A stretch of DNA of 64,000 nucleotides. Source: Platerodrilus igneus (taxonomy: Eukaryota > Arthropoda > Insecta > Coleoptera > Lycidae). This document shows positions 10,420 through 21,553 of the stretch, in pieces. The stretch's first letter is position 1. Each line of letters starts with the position of its first letter. A model generated the notes under the pieces. It was not told the origin of the DNA. It ran no database searches and saw only the letters and a list, made by a program, of their open reading frames with translations. Both the position numbers and the translations under genes were made by a program. The stretch is from positions 11,254,001 through 11,318,000 of the forward strand of contig JARFIW010001469.1 of assembly GCA_036346225.1 (NCBI GenBank). The letters are read 5' to 3'.

Positions 10420-10640
10420 GCACACAAAATTCAAGTCTCGATTTCGACGTTAATATACATTTCTGCGCAAAACGAGATACCTATTCTTGTTTAGCTCGTC
10501 GAACTAAACAACTTGATGTATAACACTCTACGATATCGAATAGCCCTATACTAAACTTTTTCGGGTCAATGCTGATTGAATATCCAATCTTGGTAAAAAT
10601 TTATTTGCAATCGGTTCAGCAACTGATTATGGTAAATACG
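10420..10640 (-). pseudogene. Second copia-type fragment, minus strand
   Basis: On the minus strand this matches the plus-strand segment 6285-6420: both hold CGATATCGT, the repeated AGCTCG/ACGAGCT words, GAGCTAAACAAGAATA or close variants, TATCTCGTTTTG and ATATTAACGTCGAAATCGAGA. It is therefore another copy of the same copia-associated sequence on the other side of the hAT-like element, in opposite orientation. No domain can be named from it alone. Confidence 0.6.
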
Positions 10641-10649
10641 CAAGTTTTG

Positions 10650-13366
10650 GTAAAAACGACCTGAAACTTACAAGGAATGGAGTCGTGATTGTTACTGGGA
10701 TTCGATACGAAAGTGGACTTTATCGAATAAACATGCCCTGTAGCAGTTAAAATTTTTCTGTTACCAAAACTGTTGGTTAGGCAATATATTCTAAAAAATA
10801 AATAGACAACCATACATACATACAGACCTCGTAGGAATGTGTTTGGTTGAAAACAACATTTTAGAAACCATCTGTGCTTAGGAGGGATATTATCTACTTG
10901 GTTAGATACACAAATTTTGTCTTCCTTTTTGATTTAAGTACTGCACAATAATGGGTTTTGCTAATTGTGAACTTGAGCTTAGCCTGAAAAGCATCAAGTA
11001 TTTAGGTGCTCCCAAGTTAGTTGGTTCACCTTGCAATAATGTGCAAAGCTGAAAGTGGGTAAGTGCACTTCGCTTTTATTAATTTGAAATTGTTAAATCT
11101 AATAAGGGGTTTTTTAGTTTAGCACTTAATTGCGGATTCACGAAAGTGGAATTTACTTATGGATTTACAAAAGTGGCTCGTAATTACGGGTTCACGTGAC
11201 ATTTAATTATTGCGAGAAGCACGCAATACTAAATTATTCTCGGGAGCAAGTGGGAATAATTTTGATCCTGCCTTATTCATTTTGGAATCAGAAGTGCATA
11301 TGTTTTTATCGCACGTGGTGAATTCTAACCCCTGAGTTTGGAACACTTCAAACATTTTTTTTGTTGCCATTCTAAACGCACCCTGCAGTGCAGCCATTAT
11401 TTCTGAAGAGTAATTTTAAAAATTTTCAGTATACTAAATCTATAGTTTAATAGGTTATTTCGCCTGGAATCCACAAAAATGCGTTTTGATAATGGAATCA
11501 TAAATTATGGGAAGCCGTTAATCGAGCACGCTTTCCAATAGTGTTTTTGAAGCTTTTATCTGCACAGGTGTTGACCTTGTTCGATCAATAATAGGAAGTT
11601 CTAGTTGAGGCCCGCTAGGTAACATCGATATCAACATCTTAAATCAGGCGACAACAACTATTTACATACCAAACACGCAAACAGGTATTTCCAATTTTAT
11701 TCCTTTTATAAATTTTAGTGAAATACCTACGAATGTTTCTTACTTAATTTTGCTGTGAACCTCTTTAAATTTTCTATAATTTTTTTTGCCTCAGTTAGGT
11801 CAAAAACACAACATGCCCTACTTCACGACAATAAAGATTGTTTAACCCCTTTTCCTTCTGCTACCTAGCTGTTAAATTAATTTAAATGAAGCAATCCAAA
11901 GATTACACAATGTAATGATCGATAATATGTACAGTTTTATGTAATTTCAAAATTTAGCCCCTGAATAGAACATTAACATTCATCAAATTTATAATTTCCT
12001 GAAAGCCAGCAAAATATATTTTTAATTATTCTTAAGTACCTTGCGAACGTTTAAAGATGCTTCCCCTATTTTCAAATTCTCAAATGACCTTTTTGTTGAC
12101 TCTTACAGATATATAATATATAGCAAATATAAAAATTGAAACAGTCTTTAACTAATAAAAATTTTAAGATCCCTAACCTGCGTTTTCCTTGCTTGTCACT
12201 GGAATTGCCCGATATTATCTGTGGTCAGCACCCCCTTAATTGTTGCAGCTCGACTTGCTTCACAGAATGATGGATTAAGGGTTGCTTATATTTTTTCCCT
12301 CGGATTTCTGGAGTAACTTTGAGTATCTTCACGTTTATATTTCCATGTAATAATTTATTTAAACGTATATTCAAACGTATTATTTAAATATGCAATAGAG
12401 TATTTATTCAGACGTACATTTAAATCTTTATTCGAAGATACATTTAAATATACTTTTAGATCTTTTTTCGGACCTTTATTTGGACTTTTTTTTCGGAGCC
12501 ATATTCGGAGCCGTCTAAGCGTAGAACGGCTATTTTTCGTCGCACAAATTTGGCACTTTCAATCTATCATTTTTTAATAAATTATTGACTTTTCACAAAT
12601 TGTCACTGGTACGTAAATCTTTACTTTATATCGACGTGGTTCGTGCCTTGTTGAAGATAGACTGTCTATTTTCGCGTGTTTATTGATAAACGTCTGTAGA
12701 ACCTTGGTAATTCTCAAATTCCCTGGTTTTAATTGTTGTTGCTCCATTTAATTTCGAACTTAGACATTCACTATATCATAGTATTTTCTTAGAATTTCCA
12801 AATATGCTTTTCATTCCGTCACGTATTTTATATTTGTGTAGCTTATAGTCCAATGCTTATCGTATAACGAACCGTCTGTTATTTACTTGTTATTAACAAT
12901 ATGTTGGATTTCTAAGCAAATGTAATATTCCTAGTCACGTATTCATTTTCTAATAATGACGTATTAGAATGCGTTTATTTATTCATGCGTTGATATTTTT
13001 GAGGATATTCTTAAATAGCTAGAATACCAGGTTATTTATCTTTTCCAATAATGTGTTTATATTGATGCAATTTGTTGCGTTTAAAACCTTATCTTTACTC
13101 GTTTCTTGCAGTTAAAGCGTATTATAAGACATATACATTATTATTTTAGCTAAATAGTGTTTGATTATTGCAAAATGAGCTTCTATTTTATGCATTAAAT
13201 TAAATATACTTTATATACAGTGTGCTCGCTATTGACCATTTGTAAAATATTGGTTTTACTCCTATAATTGGTGGAATTATTTGATTTTCTTAACGTTAAA
13301 ATTATTTACATTTATTCTACAACCCCTATGACTTAATCTACCCTTAAACTACCTTCTCATCATAGC

Positions 13367-13369
<3 letters not shown>
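10650..13369. other. AT-rich stretch without assignable gene
   Basis: No convincing ORF, RNA gene or intact element. Near 12400-12510 there is irregular repetition of TTTAAATCTTTATTCGAA and TCGGA words. The last 200 bp (TATATACAGTGTGC near 13213, then TACCCTTAAACTACCTTC before an AT tract) resemble the 3' ends of the long LTRs at 21240-21320 and 32930. Part of this stretch may be a diverged LTR. Further P450 exons could be expected here on the minus strand, but I see none. Confidence 0.35.

Positions 13370-13372
<3 letters not shown>

Positions 13373-13423
<51 letters not shown>
13373..13423. repeat. (AT)n microsatellite
   Basis: Pure alternating TA/AT for about 50 bp. Confidence 0.95.
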
Positions 13424-13425
<2 letters not shown>

Positions 13426-13607
13426 CGTTTTCTTTAAAAATAAAACTGTTTTACTATATTTTAGATGTTAGAAAAAAAAATTTCGTTGAAGTTACTTAGT
13501 GGGGGAAGGTTTCCAAATCAAAATCCAAAAGCATTCCCCAATGCAGCTCATAATAACAAACAAAATCAAAAAAAATAATATTAAAGACAATTCAAGAACA
13601 TACTTAC

Positions 13608-14034
13608 CTGGAGCTGTAACTAATCCACGTCCAATTAAAGGTTCCAACAATTTTGCATAATACGTTGGTTTTTCTAAACTACTTGTACTATTTAAAACCG
13701 TTTTACATCCTCTGGATTGTATACATAAACAATTAAGTATGGGCCAAGCCAAAACCTTGTTGGCGATTTGTAATATTTTGAAATACTTAAAAGTGCGTCA
13801 GCCATATCTGTAATAAATATGTTGCAAAAGAAACATAGGTTTAATATTAAACTTACCCTCGAGCGGCATCAAACATTTCATGGAATTTCCTATCAAAGGT
13901 AATGTAGGAGGACCGTCGAATTTTTTTGCTAAAGCGTATAGTCTTCTTCGTTTAAAATGGAACTGAATATACCAAGCAACTAAAGTTGAAAAAAATAGTA
14001 CACACAGTACCATATTTAGCAAATGAAGGTCCAT
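13608..14034 (-). pseudogene. CYP4-like cytochrome P450, exons 1 and 2, frameshift in exon 2
   Basis: Membrane-bound haem monooxygenase of the endoplasmic reticulum. Exon 1 (14034-13857) starts at an ATG and encodes a hydrophobic anchor (residues 5-20), a basic stop-transfer HFKRRR and the proline-rich hinge FDGPPTLPLIGN typical of insect CYP4 enzymes. It ends at a GTAAGT donor. After a 49-bp intron with a TTTATTACAG acceptor, exon 2 (13807-13608) encodes SPTRFWLGPYLIV and NPEDVK, then in another frame TVLNSTSSLEK and LIGRGLVTAPG, and ends at another GTAAGT. The switch is explained by one missing base in the T run at 13701-13704. The next P450 exon (normally starting with a K-W-R-x-R-R-K-type segment) and the haem-binding Cys exon are not in view. 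It is either a pseudogene or a sequencing error in a real gene. Confidence 0.85.
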
Positions 14035-14039
14035 GGATT

Positions 14040-14670
14040 ATTAGCTGACGTTTCAGTCGTAAATAAAAATTATTTGAGATTGTTTGTAAGGCAAAATGAG
14101 AACTCAAAGGCTGGGTTCTAAAACATAATCTGTTAGAAAGAGTTATAAAATATTTTTCGGCTGAAAAATTGGGCACACACACTTATTGGCAAAAGACTTT
14201 TCCAAAATTTGTATACTCTCAATGCTTCATAAAAAATTACCTTCGACAAAATATTTTCGTGCCAACTTAACGCTTCACAAAAAACTCTAGCGGACATTTT
14301 TCGGGTAACCATTAGTGTTTTATTAGTAATACATAGTGTTTTATTAAATAAGCTTTTCATCCAGGCGTTTTAGAAAAATTCGATTTTCAAAAGCGCATGC
14401 TAACTTTACGCTTTGTTGAAAGCATTAACACATTTTTTTTAACTTCGCTGGTGTGTTTCTAAAACATTCTACCAGTCTACTCTATCTAGGTGTTTCTAAG
14501 GTGCAGGTCAACTACAGGTTATGTTAAAAGTAGCAACGAAAGTACTTTAATTAATCGTTAGTGCCCTGTTAATGCGGTATAGGGCTTTATAGAATACGTA
14601 ATTCTTTGATACGGCTTCGAAGTGTTCCGAAGGCGTCTCTTATTAAATGCTCTTATTAATAGTATATTAC
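14040..14670. other. Upstream of P450, nothing assignable
   Basis: This should contain the P450 promoter and 5' UTR if the gene is transcribed. Short ORFs here have no recognisable domain. I see no clear TATA box or initiator that I would commit to. Confidence 0.3.
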
Positions 14671-14673
14671 ATA

Positions 14674-15032
14674 CTAAGGGACGTAAGTAGTATTTACGGT
14701 AACGAGACGATTTGCAGTCCGAGTGAAGCGAGGGCTGCAAAATGTCGAGGCACCGTAAGTCCCTTACGTCCTGCGATATGTATATTATCTTTTTCCTTAC
14801 CTAAAATTCCCTTAATTTAAGTTTAAAATTCAAATAAGAATAGAGAATTATTTAATGTAAGCTTAGACCCGTAACCATGGATTTGTAACCGTGACTCTTT
14901 CATTTGGGTGACAATCACTTACGTCCCAAGGGAAGTAAGTAAAAATTTACGTCCCGCTTCACAGCCATCCTAGTAAATGCAACTTACGGAAGGTCGTTTC
15001 AGTGACGTAAGTGTCACTTACGGCTAAGGTAG
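14674..15032. repeat. Cluster of inverted ACTTACG/CGTAAGT repeats
   Basis: AAGGGACGTAAG (about 14677) and its complement CTTACGTCCCTT-type sequence (about 14758-14772) flank a 70-bp centre with GCAGTCCGAGTGAAGCG. Further copies follow at about 14928 (CACTTACGTCCC), 14957 (TTTACGTCCCGC), 14987, 15003 and 15018. The first pair forms a foldback of about 100 bp. This looks like MITE or foldback-element debris; the family is not identified. Confidence 0.55.
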
Positions 15033-18000
15033 GGAAATATTTATTTATTTATTTATTATCCAACAGGAAAATCCAATTGCAAGATAATGTAAATTATTTA
15101 CAAATTTAGCCTATAGTGTACTGTATAGAATACGATTTAGCACAGATCAGTTAACATCAAGCCTACAGTTTGTAACATTATTTTGTAATGTTAACTAATA
15201 ATCAGATTAATTAATTAATTAAAATTCATTAACTTGCATAACTTATAGACAAGAATTCCATAATAAATTACTTTTATAGTTTAGTTAGCATCCCGCATAA
15301 TAAAAACCAGGTTTAGAAATAGCTTAAGGCTTAACTAATATAAATTCCAGCGGCTGTCATCATAATTTAAAGCTCTACCCTTGCAAATCAAATACAATAA
15401 CCCTTTTAAAGCTTATGTCGGTTAAAGATTGACGAATCTGATAAAATAAAAATGGAATAGTACCTTTTAACGTAAATAAAAAAAAGCAATTTTCTGTTGA
15501 AAAGCTTAATTTTCTTAATAATTTCTTTGATTGACAGCGGGTTATAGAAAACGAAACATTGAAAATAGCCAAACTATTTTTCCAATTTGATTTGTTCAAA
15601 GATTGCAAGTAATTTTAAGTAGTCTGGAACATCCATTGTATTTAAAATCCATTTTGGCTCAAGTGGATTAACCTGTTTTTTGTTAATGGCAGACCACTGT
15701 CGCCAATAGGCATGGTCCACAATTCAATAATTAAATTTCCAAGAAGATGCAATACATTTAAACCCTTAGAAAAATAATTGCTTCCGTGACCCTCATCTCA
15801 AAAGGGGTTGGATTTGGTTTCTAAAATATTGTTTTTGGGGAGGTTCTGTTCAGTCATTGGATAACAGAAATATGACGTAAATAATGGTTAGAGTAAGAAT
15901 TGATCTATATAACTTAAAGTAGTCAAAAGGTAGAAACGTAGCCACGGAAGTTCGCGGGTAACGTTCTCCGGCATCACAGATATGAAATTGCACTTAGTAT
16001 CAATATAGTGAAATTGAAAAGGAGTAATTAACTCTTCCAGTTTGCGAGGGTTACGCCCGTATGTTCGCGGATTTATAGTGATATAAGGTAAATAATAAAA
16101 GCTTGTATGCGTGTGACGCACAAGTTAAGTTAAGCTCAACAAGATTCTGCCGGGTACGTGTGCCATTCAATTATTTAAAAATTACAAGCAACAAGAGCAA
16201 CAAGCGAGATCCCCCCCCCCCAATTTAAGAGCTGTTCTGTGTTGGAAGGCAAGCCATCAAACAATGGACAATTTTTAGTAAGTAAGTTTTTATAGTTAAG
16301 TAGCATGACCAATTTTTAGTTAATTTATTTGTTAGGACGTTTTGGCCATAAACCGTAGGATTAATTTAGTGTATAATTTATAGTATAAGTTTTTTTTCAT
16401 ATACAATGTTTGGAAATTACTTATGTACGCAAAATTTTCATAATTCCATATTCACCTATTCAATTAAATTTCTAAACTAAAATCAATAAATGTAAGAGGT
16501 TCACGTTTATTGTTCTGTGAATTAAATAGTTTTGTTTGCCGTTGATTAAGTCAATAGTTTTTTATTTTTTTGATCATCAAAGTTGCATAAGTATTCAAAA
16601 AGATAAGAGTTGATTAAAAGGAACAATTGTCCTTTTTGGGATGACAAGTCTCTCAAGAATTTGCACAAACATTTGGACATTCTCGACTTGTCTGGCGCCC
16701 TTGATAATTGTCATTAAGCCACAATATTTATGAAAGGTAAGTGCCATTTTTTTTGTAGTATATTATAGATTAATTTAACCCTTTCTGCAAAATTTTAACC
16801 CTCTATATGATCCACGACCTTCCGCTAGCTAGTGCCGGTGACCTCCCTTTAATTTTTGTTTTACAGGCCGACCCCATTTTATAATTTTACTGGAAAATAT
16901 ATACTTAGTAGCTTTTCCACCTGTAACAAGTTTATAGTGGATATCACCTACTAGAACAAATTAAACAATATTTTTACATTTTCTAAGGAACAACTATGCA
17001 ATCTACATAGTTGTGCGCGACATTGAGAAATCGTCGCAGAGATATACAAAATGTGTTGCATTTGTTATTAATCTGATTGAAATTTTAAGGCATTAAGTAA
17101 AGCGGAGATTTCATTAAATATATATTGATCAAAGAGATACATATCTCCCATATTAATATGTATATAAAATTAAACGTAATTATTATGTCTTAGTTATAGC
17201 ATGATGATACATTGTACTAAATAAAGGTTAGATATTAAGTATCAACAGAGTTCAAATCATAAATAAAAATAGGAAACGACTTCTTTGTATTCCAAACGTA
17301 ACCTGATACCACAGGTGAAGAAACAATGAACTGCAATGAAGCAGACTCGTTTATAATTACTAAGAATAAGACAATGTATGATTTATTAAGAAACAGCAAA
17401 CAGCAAGATCTGCACTTACCTTCAAAATGATACGTGAGACCAGAGGCTTCATGTTAAATGTAAGAAGCCCTGATCGCCAGTCAGTCTTCGAACTTCATAA
17501 CTTTAACATTGTTAGGTGTTTAAGCTACTCATTCGTAATTATTAATTATTAATTTATTTAATTATTAACTAGGAACATTTTTCCAATTACCTTATGTTTA
17601 ATGAGCATAAGCGTTCAAGTTGTTGTCAAAGAAAATAAACAATTTATGTAATTATAGAATTAAAACAAATTTGATAGAAGTGTTTTTGGAAATAAACTTT
17701 TAAAAAGAAGCTCCCAACGACTCAAAATCTATCTAGCAATGTATCATTATAAAGGGCACATCTGTTATGACTACATATTTGTGGGGTATGGAAGTTTAAC
17801 TTAGCTAGTAAATTGGAGATATCAATTAGACTATGTATTTATACAAGAATATTAAGGAGAAAATTACATGTCTGGTTTCTAGTGCCTGAAAAGTAAAAGC
17901 CACAAGCAACATACTTTGCGATACTCCACGAATTGGATAAGAACCAGTTTCACTTCAAATTAAGAATTTTTCAAATTTGCGTTGAACTTTCTCCAATAAT

Positions 18001-18670
18001 GTAATATATGTACAATAGTATGGTTTCCATATAATACTACTGTCCGTTTATAGTGTATATAATTTACCGCTTAATTTATATTCCGTTTTATATTGTACAT
18101 AAGTTACCGCTAAATTTATTTTTCCTTGAAATTTGTTGATTATTTGCGTCTGCCCGGTATATTAATTGTTATTGAAAAATACCGTGTATTTACTTCAAGC
18201 ATCTCGCCTGTACAAGGTGCCGCGATATCGATAAACTCTGGTCTTTGCCTGTACAAGAACATTCTTTATCACCTTGGAAAACACACGATGCATAGCAGTA
18301 TCGACTTTTCGTGGTAGAAGGCCGCATTACTACATGTTCTACGTTTCATCATTAGAAAAGTAGACTTTTGTTTCCCGTAAAAGACAGACGCATTATACAG
18401 TTTGTTTTATTGTTATTCGTTTGAACGGCCGCATGAATATAAATGTGCTTCGCTACGCTCGCATACACAAAGTAAATGTTTGAAGTAATTCGTTGTTTGT
18501 TTATTATAATTTATTTTCGTATATATGTCCACTTCTCTACCATCAGTAGCTATCGAAATTACCACAAAAATTAACAACCACCATGACCTAACTTCTATTC
18601 TGAACGGACTTGCACCTTAAAGAAGTTCCAGAATACTATAACGGGTAGAATTTCTTACGTATTTCAGTAA
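15033..18670. other. Intergenic AT-rich DNA, nothing assignable
   Basis: Contains an ATTT microsatellite (about 15041-15060) and a run of ten or more C at about 16211. I see no ORF with recognisable domains, no RNA gene and no element ends. Confidence 0.5.
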
Positions 18671-18675
18671 CTTAC

Positions 18676-19022
18676 GGAGCCGAATTATAGATTTAACTAA
18701 ATTAGTGGGATTTTTAGTGAGAAAAAAAACTAAGACAGGTCCCTGAAAGAATGCAGCAGCTTTTTCGGTACTTAGAGTGGCAGCAGTGGTCAATATGGCG
18801 TTCTAAGGCACTATTGCGATGTGAAAGGCAACAGGCAACTATCACATTACCTCAAGTACACAGCGTACTACAATTATTATTCAAGATGATGCCGTAAATG
18901 ATTTCGGAGTTAAAATAGTCCCGCATTCGGATCTTTACGATGAGATTACTTTGGAAGCTGTGATCGGTAAGCTCAATAAGAAAAAAAGAAGAACCGGAAA
19001 CATCTTGCGAGTCGAGGCGTGA
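18676..19022 (+). mobile_element. RTE retrotransposon 5' region fragment
   Basis: This matches 53106-53462 over its whole length: GAGCCGAATTATAGATTTAAC, then TCGGTACTTAGAGTGGCAG, AGTACACAGCGTACT and TCGGATCTT in the same order. At 53 kb the same sequence leads into an endonuclease ORF, so this is the 5' untranslated part of the RTE-type element. It stops at TTGCGAGTCGAGGCGTG, exactly where coding would begin, and a SINE follows. Confidence 0.8.
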
Positions 19023-19308
19023 GGCGACCCCGTGACTTAGTTGGTTCGCGTGTGACTACTAAGTCCAAGATCCGGGTTCGATTCGCAATACGTACCGCTT
19101 AAAAAATGTTAGGAGAGGATTTTTCACAAAAATATGCCCTCGTTCGGATAAGAAATAAAATATAAGTTCCGTGTGTGAGTGTTATCGCGGACGTTGAAGA
19201 TCCCTACATTGTTTGAAATACAAAGATTCCGCAAAATTCAAAATTTCTGAGTAAAAAAATCGCTTCCTGGCCAATGTAGAAGCTTCGGGGGGTGCATTCG
19301 AAAAAAAT
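19023..19308 (+). mobile_element. tRNA-derived SINE, copy 1
   Basis: The head is tRNA-like. A degenerate A box (GACTTAGTTGG) is followed, about 35 bp later, by a B box in CCGGGTTCGATTCG. Together these form an internal RNA polymerase III promoter. The body (TGTTAGGAGAGGATTTTTCAC, CCCTCGTTCGGAT, GTGTGAGTGTTATCGCG) is shared with the minus-strand copy at 51809-52107. It ends near GCATTCGAAAAAA. It encodes no protein and would depend on a LINE for movement. Confidence 0.85.
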
Positions 19309-19318
19309 AATATATTTT

Positions 19319-21320
19319 GATATGATAATGCCGTACTCGGTGTAATGAACGCTTTTACTTAACTCCAACTCTCTGTGTTCTCACTTCAATGTTACTAATT
19401 TTATTATTATTATGCCACGGCTAGTCCTTTTTAATCTACACAGAGTGCACAACGTTACGATGATCAATTTTCTTCTTTCCACCCCTTAATGATTATTTGT
19501 TTGAATTGATAAAACGAAGTCGATTAATTTCATATAATGAAAAAAAATATTATTTACAATTTTTGAAATTCCTCAAATACACTCCTCAATCAATCAATGT
19601 CATCCCAAAATTTATGTACTTTGCATTCAATCTAAAGTCACCAAAAACTACCTCCTTACAAAAAAATCTGGAACGTTCTAGACCTCTTTATGATATATCA
19701 CGTAAGTTTAACGTATGCAATGTTTGTTGTTGACTTCATTACAAGTTTTATATAAATTGAATAAATTCAGTATTAAAATTTAAATAGAAAAATATGTTAA
19801 AATTAAATAGATCTGACCGGCGATATGTTATTCGTGTTGTGGATCAACACCCCTTTGTTGTACTCATTCGTTTACTAATGCTCTGCTTAGTTGAATCAAT
19901 ATTTGAGTACAGTTACCCCTTGTTTTCCAAAAATTTCCTCGTGCTTCTTTATTTCATAATTGTCTGCAAATTCTATGAATTTCTTCCCTTAAATGCTTTC
20001 GACGCAGCTTAGAATTGTACCAAAATTGTACCAAAATTCGATTAAAATTGTCCCCTTTTAGTCCACTTGGAATTAGAATTTTTATTTACCAGAAGTTTGA
20101 AATATTATTGTCGTCAACAACTTGAAGTATTATGGTCGCCACAGACTTGAAGTGTCCAGTATTATTGTCGACGCAAATTTGAAGCCCTATCATTATAAAT
20201 ATTTAATTTAAATCCATTACCCAAATTCTACTTACGTTTTCTATTAAAAAACGGCAAAAACTCTTCGTAATTGTTGCACTATTTTTACTTTATCTTGAAC
20301 TTGATATTCTATTATACTTTATTTATTTTACGCGTGGATTTTTGGTTAACAGTGTCACAGCTTTGACGTGCATTAGTTGTGAACTAACTCGTCTTATCAC
20401 AGAATGGGTGTTAAATTGCATTTTCCCACTACATGTGGGCTGGGTTTTCAAGCAGTTCTGCCGATTATCTCAACCAACCAGGTCCTGTTTTCAACATTCC
20501 CTGCATTTTGAAGTGGTTTCTGATGTAATTAATTTGAATTTTCATGTAATGGTGTTTATACTATTGATACCTTATTATTCGTTATCTTTGCTATACGCTG
20601 TTTTGTATAGATATCGCCTTATGGATAATTGTACAAAATAAATGATGTAACTTTAATGCTGTTTTCGTTTGTGTTTATGCATCTTTAAAACTGCGTTTTT
20701 TATCAAAGCGTTTATTGTTTCCGCGTAATTACATAAAGCTTTGCTAGTTTTTATCTACTCTACTGCGTATTTGATTTATAACTAATTAGACACTTCTCAA
20801 AGTATGTTTAATTACATGTGCAATCATTTCTCTTCTGAATACGCATTCTATTGCTGAAAGATATTCTTACTGGCATTACTTAAAATTAATAACGGTCTAT
20901 ATACAGAGTGTTAATTGCTTGCTATTTACATAATGTATGAATTACCTATTTTTCTGCTGAATACGCGTTTTATTCTTGAAAGATATGCTCACTTGCATCG
21001 TTTAAAGTTAATTACGGTCTATATACAGGGTGTTAAATGCTTGCTATTTACATAATGTACGAATTACTTAATTTTTCTGCTGCATACGCGTTCTATTGTT
21101 GTAAGATATGCTTACTTGTATCGTTTAAAGTTAATTACAGTCTATATACAAGGTGTTAAATGCTTTCTATTTACATAATGTACGAATTGCCTATTTTTCT
21201 GCTATAAATGCAGTTTTCTAATTCCTATTGCTATTTATTGTTGCTACATGACCCTTGCTACTTAATACACCCCTAAACAACCCCCAAATTAAAATATACA
21301 ATTTTAGAACAATGACATTT
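19319..21320 (+). repeat. Long LTR (family A), copy 1, with 122-bp triplication
   Basis: About 2 kb. It is shared in inverted orientation with 32930-35262: the start TATGATAATGCCGTACTC, the middle CACCAAAAACTA/TCTGGAACGTTCTAGACC, and the end AATACACCCCTAAACAACCCC. The plus-strand end is followed at about 21325 by TGGCGCTCAACGTG, which resembles the tRNA-Lys1,2 primer site TGGCGCCCAACGTGGGGC, so the LTR reads left to right. The short ORFs inside (for example 20342-20641) are part of the LTR and have no domain. It contains three tandem 122-bp units at about 20835-21205. Confidence 0.7.
20835..21205 (+). repeat. Three tandem 122-bp units inside LTR A copy 1
   Basis: Each unit runs from TTCTGCTGAATACGCG through GGTCTATATACAGGGTGTTAA to TTTACATAATGTACGAATT. 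The unit carries TATATACAGGGTGTT, a word also seen in other LTR-like stretches of this window. The inverted LTR copy at 33 kb has a single unit. Confidence 0.85.
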
Positions 21321-21553
21321 TTGGCGCTCAACGTGAAGTTAAACTCACATTGGTCTATAAATTCTTATATTTTTATTTTATTTTAGAAATCTAACTCTCC
21401 TTTTATTAATCCCATATTTACATTTATCTAATCTTCTACCTATGTCCTATTTTACTACCCTATTTATATCTATACCTATTCTTATATCCATATCCTATTT
21501 TACTACTCTATGTATACCTATTCATAAATTTATTTTACATTTTATGTACTCAT

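Noticed and set aside
11203..11397. Further P450 exon on the minus strand
   Set aside because: No P450 motif (K helix E-x-x-R, PERF or haem Cys) is present.
19030..19100. tRNA gene
   Set aside because: A and B boxes are present, but the sequence does not fold into a full cloverleaf and continues into a SINE body shared with 51809-52107.
20342..20641. 99-codon ORF as a host gene
   Set aside because: It lies inside LTR A; the inverted copy at 33425-33628 keeps only part of the frame, so no selection for coding is evident.
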